A stretch of 5,802 bases of DNA from Kofleriaceae bacterium (GTDB lineage Bacteria; Myxococcota_A; Polyangia; Haliangiales; Haliangiaceae). The translations under genes were made by a program, and so were the position numbers. This document shows positions 1 to 5,616 of this stretch, piece by piece (the stretch's first letter is position 1; each line of letters starts with the position of its first letter). The notes beneath the pieces were generated by a model that saw only the letters and a program-made list of their open reading frames with translations, was not told the origin of the DNA and did not search any database. The stretch spans positions 1-5,802 of the forward strand of contig JAESTW010000127.1 in assembly GCA_016763395.1 (NCBI GenBank). Direction: 5' to 3'.

Positions 1-2
1 GT

Positions 3-22
3 CCGACATTGGTCGGCCAATG
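3..22. repeat. Overlapping inverted repeats (two mutually exclusive stems)
   Basis: CCGAC (3-7) pairs with GTCGG (12-16) around a four-base loop. CATTGG (7-12) pairs with CCAATG (17-22), also around four bases. The two stems share bases 7-16 and cannot form together. Their function is unknown; they could be an operator, or the edge of a structured RNA extending left of the window. Confidence 0.4.
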
Positions 23-51
23 TTTACGATATCGGCCCGATGAGTATGATT

Positions 52-95
52 TGGGGTGAAAACCCCATGATAACGAGTGAGGTTTTTCCATGGGG
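52..95. repeat. GAAA-tetraloop hairpin with an alternative pairing partner
   Basis: TGGGGT (52-57) and ACCCCA (62-67) form a perfect 6-bp stem closed by GAAA, a GNRA-type tetraloop if transcribed on the plus strand. The sequence CCCCAT (63-68) can instead pair with ATGGGG (90-95), so two exclusive stems are possible. No T-run follows directly, so this is not a standard terminator. No flanking plus-strand gene explains it. Confidence 0.4.
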
Positions 96-298
96 AGGGA
101 TGAGAAGGGCGAGCTTTTGTAAGAATTGTACCGGCGCAAATTTGAGTTGGGTACGGCCATAAAAATAGCGTCGTTTGAAATGAGGGCGTCTTTCGGACGG
201 GCGACTTCGAGGAAAGTCAGGAAGATGTACTTCACCGAGTGCTTACTTCTTGACGGTGCTTTCGAACTGGTGGGATATCTCTCCCAGAGAAGAGCGTT

Positions 299-1780
299 TT
301 ACGCGATAGCTACCGCGGCATTCCAAGCAGCGAGCCTAGCTTCTTTCTCGCTCTGATCCATCAAAGGAGTAAAGCGTCGCTCTTCTTTCCAGATAGAGAG
401 TACGTCAGCTTTATCCTTCCACAGAGAAGTTCCTAGGCCAGCCAAGAAGGCCGCGCCCAGTGCTGTGGTGTCGAGCATCTCTGGCCGGACAATTTCAACC
501 CCGAGTATGTCCGCCTGAAACTGCATCAACAAATTGTTCGCCGCCGCGCCGCCATCGACCTTGAAGCTTGCGAGTGCATACCCTGAGTCTGACTTCATGG
601 CGCTGACAATGTCGCAGTTCTGCAAGGCCATGCCCTCAAGAGTTGCTCGAGCGATATGTGCCTTGGTTGTTCCGCGAGTTAGCCCGGTAATGGATCCTCG
701 TGCGTTCGGACGCCAGTGCGGCTCTCCCAACCCAGCAAAGGCGGGCACCAAGACAACACCGCCAGTATCTTCAACCGAGGCCGCAAGCGCCTCAATGTCC
801 GCCGCTTGGTCAAATAGGCCTAGACCGTCGCGCAACCACTGAACTGCGGCGCCCGCGATAAATGCAGAACCTTCGAGAGCGTAAATACCAGGGCTATCGG
901 GGCCCAGCTGCCAGGCAACAGTGGTCAATAGGCCGGACTGCGAGACAATCGGCTTGGTTCCAGTGTTCATCAAGATGAAAGCGCCGGTTCCATAGGTACA
1001 TTTCGTATCTCCGGAGTTGAAACACGCTTGTCCGAAGAGAGCGGCCTGTTGATCTCCTGCGATGCCGGCGATAGGCACGCCATCGGGGATTCCAGGGACC
1101 CCTTTTGTCTCTGCGTATACTTCTGAGGAGCTGCGAACCTCGGGCAAACACTCCCGGGGGATATCAAAGAGATCGAGCAAGGTGGGATCCCAATTGAGCG
1201 ATTCGAGCGAGAAGAGCAGCGTCCGAGAAGCGTTGCTCACGTCGGTAATATGCGCAGCGCCACCTGAGAGTTTGGCGACCAAGTACGAGTCGATAGTGCC
1301 AAAGAGCAGTTCTCCCTTGGCTGCTCGGGCGCGTCTAGTCTTGTCCTCGTCGAGCATCCACGCCAGCTTTGTGCCGCTGAAGTAGGGATCGAGCACAAGG
1401 CCGGTGCGCCGCCGTACATCCTCTTCCAGTCCCTTGGCCTTGAGTTCGGCGCAGCGATCAGCTGTCCGACGGTCTTGCCACACGATTGCATTGCGTTCTG
1501 GGCGCAGTGTTTTGGCATCCCAGAGCAGACAGGTCTCGCGCTGATTGGTGATTCCGATTGCGGCCAAACTAGCTGGGTCAATAGCCGCCTCGGCCATCGC
1601 TGCTGCCAGGGCGTGCCCCACGGACTTCCAGATTTCTTCTGGATCGTGCTCGACCCAGCCCGGTTGCGGATAAATTTGTGGAAACTCGACGTTTTTCCGA
1701 CCTACGATATTGAGAGCCTGGTCGAGTATGAGCACCGTGCTACCAGTAGTTCCCTGATCAATTGCTATGACGTGACGCAT
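299..1780 (-). CDS. glpK: Glycerol kinase
   Basis: This enzyme phosphorylates glycerol with ATP to sn-glycerol 3-phosphate in the cytoplasm, the entry step for glycerol use. It is a full-length FGGY kinase of 493 residues, close to the usual 495-500. The phosphate-binding loop DQGTT is at residues 8-12, R81-E82 and Y133 match the glycerol-binding residues, GDQQ (242-245) contains the expected catalytic base D243, and the FGGY C-terminal signature runs from about G366 to L386. The N-terminal lobe spans roughly 3-247 and the C-terminal lobe 255-450. The ATG start gives the normal N-terminus (MRHVIAIDQGTTG). No Shine-Dalgarno sequence has proper spacing; AAGG directly abuts the ATG. The arginine of the E. 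coli fructose-1,6-bisphosphate site is replaced by V235, so that control may be absent. No glpF or glpD is adjacent. Confidence 0.97.
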   Translation of the reverse strand: MRHVIAIDQGTTGSTVLILDQALNIVGRKNVEFPQIYPQPGWVEHDPEEIWKSVGHALAAAMAEAAIDPASLAAIGITNQRETCLLWDAKTLRPERNAIVWQDRRTADRCAELKAKGLEEDVRRRTGLVLDPYFSGTKLAWMLDEDKTRRARAAKGELLFGTIDSYLVAKLSGGAAHITDVSNASRTLLFSLESLNWDPTLLDLFDIPRECLPEVRSSSEVYAETKGVPGIPDGVPIAGIAGDQQAALFGQACFNSGDTKCTYGTGAFILMNTGTKPIVSQSGLLTTVAWQLGPDSPGIYALEGSAFIAGAAVQWLRDGLGLFDQAADIEALAASVEDTGGVVLVPAFAGLGEPHWRPNARGSITGLTRGTTKAHIARATLEGMALQNCDIVSAMKSDSGYALASFKVDGGAAANNLLMQFQADILGVEIVRPEMLDTTALGAAFLAGLGTSLWKDKADVLSIWKEERRFTPLMDQSEKEARLAAWNAAVAIA

Positions 1781-1794
1781 CCTTGGTGCCGCGG

Positions 1795-1824
1795 ACTATA
1801 GCACCCGACTTCCGTGCCTATGAA
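1795..1824 (-). promoter_or_regulatory. Candidate glpK promoter
   Basis: On the minus strand TATAGT (1800 to 1795) matches five of six bases of a sigma-70 -10 box. TTCATA (1824 to 1819), 18 bases upstream, matches four of six of a -35 box. Initiation about seven bases past the -10 box would leave a leader of only some 8 bases before the ATG at 1780, agreeing with the lack of a well-spaced ribosome-binding site. This is judged by eye. Confidence 0.3.
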
Positions 1825-1827
1825 TCT

Positions 1828-1849
1828 GGTGTTAAACGAGTTCAACACC
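1828..1849. promoter_or_regulatory. 22-bp imperfect palindrome, candidate operator
   Basis: GGTGTT (1828-1833) and AACACC (1844-1849) are perfect inverted arms, and the inner AAC (1835-1837) and GTT (1840-1842) continue the symmetry. Only positions 1834/1843 and the two central bases break it. It lies just upstream of the candidate glpK -35 box, so it could bind a regulator of glpK. The binding protein is unknown; none is encoded nearby in a way that identifies it. Confidence 0.4.
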
Positions 1850-1887
1850 CAAATTCCTAACACTGGCTGCGCAAGCGTTTGCTTTAC

Positions 1888-1900
1888 GCGGCAATGCCGC
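1888..1900. repeat. 13-bp perfect palindrome
   Basis: GCGGCAATGCCGC has six-base arms around a single central base. It sits between two GTGTT-type palindromes and has no T-run on either side, so it is unlikely to be a terminator. Its role is unknown. Confidence 0.35.
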
Positions 1901-1906
1901 TCATTT

Positions 1907-1923
1907 CTGGTGTTCTACACCAG
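1907..1923. promoter_or_regulatory. 17-bp perfect palindrome, candidate operator
   Basis: CTGGTGTTCTACACCAG has perfect seven-base arms around TCT. Its left flank TCTGGTGTT (1906-1914) is an exact copy of 1825-1833 in the palindrome nearer glpK, 81 bases away. A further related half-site, AACACTGG, is at 1859-1866. Repeated dyads of this kind fit cooperative binding of one dimeric regulator acting on glpK, the GGDEF gene or both; this is inference from symmetry alone. Confidence 0.4.
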
Positions 1924-2093
1924 ACACTTAGCCCGGCCCAGGAAGAGAAGGCTCGCCCAGTACTTCTATAAATTCTGCGGCCAAAGCGGCCATAGTCGAT
2001 AGTGGGTTTTCCAACGACATTGCCGTACAAGCTGTGAATATTGATCACCTACGCGACGATCCTGTGGATAAAGTGGTGCTATCATAGGGACTC

Positions 2094-2984
2094 GTGAGTG
2101 AGTGGAAGACTAGGATTACGAAGGTTCAGGTTGCTGCGCCCAAGGCGACTAGCGGCGATGGCTGTTTGGTACTGATTTACCCGCCGGGTTTAGACCTGGG
2201 GCGACGGTGGAGTCTGGGTAGCAGCGAGATTGTGGTGGGCCGTGGCAGCGACTGTGATGTACAGATCGACAGGGACTCGGTAAGCCGGCGTCATGCCCGG
2301 GTATACCGAGTAGACGAGCAGTGGTTCGTTGAAGATCTAGGGTCTACGAATGGTTCTTATATCAATGATATTCCCGTTCAGCGATCACCACTTCGAGATG
2401 GCGATTTTGTAAAGATCGGCTCGGCGATTTTCAAGTTCTTGTCCGGTTCAGGAATCGAAACTTCGTATCACGAAGAAATTTACAAAATGACCATTATTGA
2501 TGGTCTGACCGGTGCCCACAACAAACGCTACTTTCTCGAGTTTTTGGAACGGGAAATTGCTCGTTGCTCGCGATACGGACGCCCGCTATCACTTCTAATG
2601 TTTGACATTGACCACTTTAAGTTGGTTAACGATACTCACGGACATCTCACAGGAGATCATGTGCTCAAGGAGTTGTGCAAGCGGCTACTGGGTCGTATTC
2701 GCAAAGAAGAATTACTGGCTCGTTACGGTGGCGAAGAATTTGCAGCAGTCTTGCCAGAGACAGACAACGCTGGAGCGATGGCATTTGGTGAGCAGGTTCG
2801 CGAGCTAGTGGGCGCTACTCCCTTTGAATACGAGGGTGACAGCTTTACAGTGACGATATCGGTCGGAGTCGCAACTCTGGCTGGAGGCGGTGACGGTTCG
2901 ATGGAACCAACAGGGTTAATCAAACGGGCTGATGAGAATCTGTACAAAGCAAAGCACGCCGGCCGAAACCAGGTTATTGGTTGA
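2094..2984 (+). CDS. FHA-GGDEF diguanylate cyclase
   Basis: This cytoplasmic signalling enzyme of 296 residues should condense two GTP into cyclic di-GMP. An N-terminal FHA domain (about 24-115) has the phosphothreonine-binding signature: G49-R50, SRRH (64-67) and DLGSTNGSYIN (81-91). It probably docks a Ser/Thr-phosphorylated partner or kinase. The GGDEF domain (about 132-294) has DGLTG (136-140), metal ligand D171 in FDIDHFK, and the active-site loop YGGEEF (211-216), so it should be catalytically competent. The usual inhibitory I-site RxxD is R203-K-E-E206, with Glu for Asp. There are no membrane segments. GTG is the start; AGG at 2086-2088 is a weak ribosome site. The gluQ-type gene begins three bases after the stop, in the same frame, so the two probably share a transcript. 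The domain order is well known in Myxococcota and relatives. Confidence 0.93.
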   Translation: MSEWKTRITKVQVAAPKATSGDGCLVLIYPPGLDLGRRWSLGSSEIVVGRGSDCDVQIDRDSVSRRHARVYRVDEQWFVEDLGSTNGSYINDIPVQRSPLRDGDFVKIGSAIFKFLSGSGIETSYHEEIYKMTIIDGLTGAHNKRYFLEFLEREIARCSRYGRPLSLLMFDIDHFKLVNDTHGHLTGDHVLKELCKRLLGRIRKEELLARYGGEEFAAVLPETDNAGAMAFGEQVRELVGATPFEYEGDSFTVTISVGVATLAGGGDGSMEPTGLIKRADENLYKAKHAGRNQVIG

Positions 2985-2987
2985 GCA

Positions 2988-3896
2988 TTGAGTGAGTGCG
3001 GCAGGTTCGCACCATCGATAACCGGCGCAGCACACCCAGGAACCCTTCTCGCTGCGTTATTGGCTTGGCTTGACGCGCGCTCACAAGACGCAAGATTTGT
3101 TCTTAGACTCGAAGATCTAGATATTCTCAGGCGGAAGCCGGGCCAGCGAGAACAAATGGTAGAGGCACTCCAGTGGCTCGGGCTCGATTGGGACCACCTC
3201 GACCGGCAAAGTGAACTCGTTCGGTATCACGAGGGGGCGATCGATAGCTTGGCAAAAGCAGGAGTTCTCTATCCTTGCTCCTGCTCCCGGAGAGAATTGC
3301 GAGAACGTTGTGAGCGAGCGCCGGACAACAGCTTTGCCTATGACAATGCCTGCCGGACGCGCAGTCTTCCTGCGGCGGGATGGCGCGAATCATCAGAAGC
3401 TCTACGTGTCCGCTTGCCGGATACTCGCGTCGAACTTGTTGATGAATCGGGCACAGACCTGTCTCAAACTCCGGCTCTCGACATGGGAGATCCAGTAATC
3501 GTGCGCCGAGACGGAGTCTATGCCTATCACCTCGTTGTTGTGGTTGATGACGCTCAACGTTCGGTTACCCGGGTTGTACGGGGAAATGATTTGGCGACGA
3601 GTACCGCGACGCAAATACAATTGCAGTCTCTTCTCGGTTTGAGCACTCCCCGCTATCGGCATCATCTTTTACTGATGGAAGAGGCAGGCGAGAAACTCGC
3701 CAAGTTGCACAAATCCCTCCCTTTTGGGGAGATACGTGAGATGTGGAGCGCGACAGAGTTTTGCGGCCTCTTGGCAAAACTCTGTGGGCTTCGAAGTGAG
3801 GCAGATGGCTGTACTCCACAAGAATTACTCGCCGAATTCTCATGGTCAAAGGTAGGTCGTGACGATCAGCGATTTACCCTCAATGTTAGTCCATAG
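2988..3896 (+). CDS. gluQ: Glutamyl-Q tRNA(Asp) synthetase (GluQ-RS)
   Basis: This truncated class I synthetase paralogue activates glutamate and attaches it to queuosine in the anticodon of tRNA(Asp), rather than charging a tRNA 3' end. At 302 residues it has only the catalytic core and lacks the anticodon-binding domain of GluRS. Visible features are GRFAPSITG (5-13), a HIGH-type motif HPGT (16-19), LRLEDLD (39-45), zinc ligands C97, C99, Y118 and C122, YAYHLVVVVDD (178-188), VVRGNDL (196-202) and a KMSK-type KLAK (236-239). Two motif variants are unusual: I11 replaces the common proline of SPTG, and HPGT is used for HxGH. The TTG start is effectively forced, since an in-frame stop lies two codons upstream and the catalytic motif begins at residue 6. 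It directly follows the FHA-GGDEF gene. Its 3' end overlaps the converging regulator by 11 bases. Also known as yadB. Confidence 0.92.
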   Translation: MSECGRFAPSITGAAHPGTLLAALLAWLDARSQDARFVLRLEDLDILRRKPGQREQMVEALQWLGLDWDHLDRQSELVRYHEGAIDSLAKAGVLYPCSCSRRELRERCERAPDNSFAYDNACRTRSLPAAGWRESSEALRVRLPDTRVELVDESGTDLSQTPALDMGDPVIVRRDGVYAYHLVVVVDDAQRSVTRVVRGNDLATSTATQIQLQSLLGLSTPRYRHHLLLMEEAGEKLAKLHKSLPFGEIREMWSATEFCGLLAKLCGLRSEADGCTPQELLAEFSWSKVGRDDQRFTLNVSP

Positions 3897-4848
3897 GCCA
3901 CTCAATCCACTGTACATTGAGCAATGCGACGGTATCGGTAGGCGAAGAACCTGCTACCAGTGTCCGAATTTCTCGGAAGGTTGAACGCAGTAGGTCCCGG
4001 ACACGCTGGTAGTCATCCTTGGAAAGTGAGACTACGTTGTAGGCCAACAAATCCCGCTCCCCTGGGTTTTGAACGCGTTGCTTTGCCACCTGCGTCCAAT
4101 GACTTTTCAGTCCTCGGACCATGTCGGGATGAGCTGTTGTGTCGACCGATAGTGGACCTGCGTCCTGATAGTGGCCTTCGCGATGAGCAATGACTCCGGC
4201 TGTCACGAGAAGGTCGATACATCGCACTTCGACCTCGATCGCAATGCCCAACCTCGCTGCAATCCATCCAACCTGGTGCTCGGGAGTGTTCTGGTAGGCG
4301 GGAGTTTCCAAGACTCGCAATATTGCCTCGGTCCACGGCTCATCAAAAGCCAAGGCTCGCGCGGCTGTCCGGGCGCTGTACATTGCTGCCAAGGAGGGCA
4401 CATCGCCGATCGAGACAAGCTCGGCGACTAAGTCGGACACCCTTCCGGTAAGAGCTTCAACAAGCCGGAAGAAATCGGGCAAGCGAGGTTTGCTTTGTCC
4501 GCTAAGCCAACGACTCACGGCAAAGCGTGAGCGATCCATACGAGAGGCGAGCTCTACGATCGGCGTCTTGGCCCGCAGCGCTTGTAGCCAGGCGGGAAGG
4601 CCGTTTTGCAACGCCGGTGCCGACGCCGCATGAAATTTCGAGAAGGCCGTTGCCAAATCGATTCCACTGAGCGTACACGCCCGTAGTGCCTCTTCCGCAG
4701 TCGGAAAGCGCCGCCCCGCTTCCCAGTCTGCCACGGGATTGGAGCGGTAACCGAGTCGTCGGCTAAACGCGACTTGCGAGCGTTTGCCGCGCACAGAACG
4801 CAGGAATTGTTGGGCTGAAACTTCCATGTTGCTATCGCAGTATTGCAC
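3886..4848 (-). CDS. Tandem-HTH DUF4423 (TIGR02147-like) transcriptional regulator
   Basis: This is a predicted cytoplasmic DNA-binding regulator of 320 residues. The first XRE-type HTH covers about 13-68 (recognition region near 24-47, ending DWEAGRRFP). A second covers about 85-143 (LASRMDRSRFAVSRWLSGQ near 100-118). The C-terminal part, about 150-318, resembles DUF4423, with a penultimate strand LLNVQWIEWP typical of that family's end. The family's ligand and targets are mostly unknown. It is transcribed divergently from the lipoprotein gene 75 bases away, and a perfect palindrome covers its start, so autoregulation and control of the neighbour are likely but unproven. The start is GTG at 4848; ATG at 4827 (residue 8) would also keep both HTHs, and neither has a clear ribosome site. 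The stop lies inside the converging gluQ 3' end. Confidence 0.8.
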   Translation of the reverse strand: MQYCDSNMEVSAQQFLRSVRGKRSQVAFSRRLGYRSNPVADWEAGRRFPTAEEALRACTLSGIDLATAFSKFHAASAPALQNGLPAWLQALRAKTPIVELASRMDRSRFAVSRWLSGQSKPRLPDFFRLVEALTGRVSDLVAELVSIGDVPSLAAMYSARTAARALAFDEPWTEAILRVLETPAYQNTPEHQVGWIAARLGIAIEVEVRCIDLLVTAGVIAHREGHYQDAGPLSVDTTAHPDMVRGLKSHWTQVAKQRVQNPGERDLLAYNVVSLSKDDYQRVRDLLRSTFREIRTLVAGSSPTDTVALLNVQWIEWPMD

Positions 4849-4859
4849 TTATCAGTGCA
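4844..4859. promoter_or_regulatory. Palindrome on the regulator start, candidate autoregulatory operator
   Basis: TGCACTTATCAGTGCA has perfect six-base arms (TGCACT 4844-4849, AGTGCA 4854-4859) around TATC. A direct repeat GCAGTA flanks it at 4837-4842 and 4857-4862, 20 bases apart, about two helical turns. It covers the GTG start at 4848, so if this site is an operator the true start may be the ATG at 4827. It lies in the gap between the regulator and the divergent lipoprotein gene, where an XRE-type regulator would be expected to bind. Confidence 0.45.
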
Positions 4860-4923
4860 GTAGTGGAGGGCGATATGTTCTAAAACGAGATGATTGTTAT
4901 TGATCTAAGTACCCCCTACCCTG

Positions 4924-5616
4924 ATGCTAGTAGTCATGAACTTTCAAGCAATCGTAGTATCGGCCTGGGCAACCCTGGCACTAGCGGCATGTGGCCAATC
5001 GGGGACAGAAGGAACATTCGCGCCGCCCTACAATTGCGTGTGTGACCCGAGCCAACACGATGTAGCCGTACGCGGAATGGTTCAGGGCCTCGACCCTCTG
5101 AGAATCGAGGTCACAGAAATATTCGCAGACTTGCCTTCGGACATACTGCAAGTCGGTGATCAAGTCGGCGGCACGTGGACCGATGAGCTGCCATGTCAAA
5201 CGCCTGGCTCACTAGAGATTCCACAAGGACCTACCAACGGCGCAGAGGTCTTGGTCCTCATTCGCAGGGGCAATCTCGATAGTTACCCCAATTGCGCAGA
5301 GTATAAATCCTGTACGCTGGCAGAGTGTGGGCCGCCGCCAAGCGGAGAGAGTGACCCGACTGATCCGGCAGTGGGAGCCTGGGATGCGTGTGATGGGGAT
5401 TGCGTGACCGATACTCGGCAGTCTTGTTTGACTCACCGAGACGAAGCTCTATTGGCCAGTGAGATGCGTGTCATGCCATGGTCGGAATCTCACAACTTCG
5501 GACAACTCGAGGGCGTAGAAATTCTTGTTTCCACGACTGAGCTACATTCTATCTCGCTGGATGATCAAAGTTGTCAGGAAGCTTTTCCCGATGCTCTGAC
5601 CGAGGTTCCGCGTTAG
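4924..5616 (+). CDS. Cysteine-rich lipoprotein, function unknown
   Basis: This is a predicted secreted, lipid-anchored protein of 230 residues. A hydrophobic segment ends in the lipobox LALAAC, with lipidation at C23. Glycine at +2 means no inner-membrane retention by the E. coli rule. The mature part has ten further cysteines (38, 40, 91, 124, 130, 135, 156, 160, 168, 217), enough for five disulfides, so it should fold outside the cytoplasm. The stretch from CVC at 38-40 through VRGMVQG and IEVTEIFADL recalls the TIMP-like OB fold (CxC, then a beta-rich barrel), but this is a weak resemblance. No catalytic motif is visible. The signal peptide lacks any Lys or Arg before its hydrophobic core, which is unusual. 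ATG 4924 or ATG 4936 (residue 5) could be the start; neither has a clear ribosome site. It is divergent from the DUF4423 regulator, which may control it. Confidence 0.75.
   Translation: MLVVMNFQAIVVSAWATLALAACGQSGTEGTFAPPYNCVCDPSQHDVAVRGMVQGLDPLRIEVTEIFADLPSDILQVGDQVGGTWTDELPCQTPGSLEIPQGPTNGAEVLVLIRRGNLDSYPNCAEYKSCTLAECGPPPSGESDPTDPAVGAWDACDGDCVTDTRQSCLTHRDEALLASEMRVMPWSESHNFGQLEGVEILVSTTELHSISLDDQSCQEAFPDALTEVPR

Larger units (their letters stand above)
1..298. other. Non-coding region downstream of glpK, rich in small inverted repeats
   Basis: I see no convincing gene here. The first 95 bases are full of short inverted repeats: CCGAC/GTCGG (3-16), CATTGG/CCAATG (7-22), ATCGG/CCGAT (31-41) and TGGGGT-GAAA-ACCCCA (52-67). 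A weak hairpin lies just past the glpK stop (TCTCT-CCC-AGAGA, 278-290). It is not followed by a T-run on the glpK strand, so it is not a clear intrinsic terminator. A 20-codon reading frame at 100-162 and a TTG-started frame at 126-356 are open, but the first is tiny and the second runs antisense into conserved glpK sequence; neither resembles a known protein. Confidence 0.5.
1781..2093. other. Divergent intergenic region between glpK and the FHA-GGDEF gene
   Basis: This 313-base gap must hold the promoters of both flanking genes. It contains a candidate glpK promoter, a 22-base imperfect palindrome (1828-1849), a 13-base palindrome GCGGCAATGCCGC (1888-1900) and a 17-base palindrome (1907-1923). 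Near the right end TATCAT (2080-2085) could serve as a -10 box for the GGDEF gene, but no good -35 box accompanies it and transcription would then start almost at the GTG codon. A 62-codon open frame at 1814-2002 has no recognisable protein features and crosses all the palindromes, so I do not call it a gene. Confidence 0.5.

Noticed and set aside
100..162. 20-codon frame with a CKNC motif after a GGGGAGGG stretch
   Set aside because: The purine-rich stretch directly abuts the ATG, leaving no proper spacing, and nothing else supports so short a peptide.
278..290. Possible glpK terminator hairpin TCTCT-CCC-AGAGA
   Set aside because: The stem is only 5 bp and no T-run follows on the minus strand, so it does not qualify as an intrinsic terminator.
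126..356. 76-codon plus-strand open frame with a TTG start
   Set aside because: It overlaps the conserved 3' end of glpK in antisense, has no clear ribosome site and its translation shows no recognisable family.
1814..2002. 62-codon plus-strand open frame in the glpK-GGDEF gap
   Set aside because: It runs through three palindromes, lacks a ribosome site and its translation looks random (Arg, Cys and Phe rich without a motif).
2033..2049. CRP-like site TGTGA...TCACC upstream of the GGDEF gene
   Set aside because: The half-sites are seven bases apart instead of the six required by the CRP consensus, and the right arm is imperfect.
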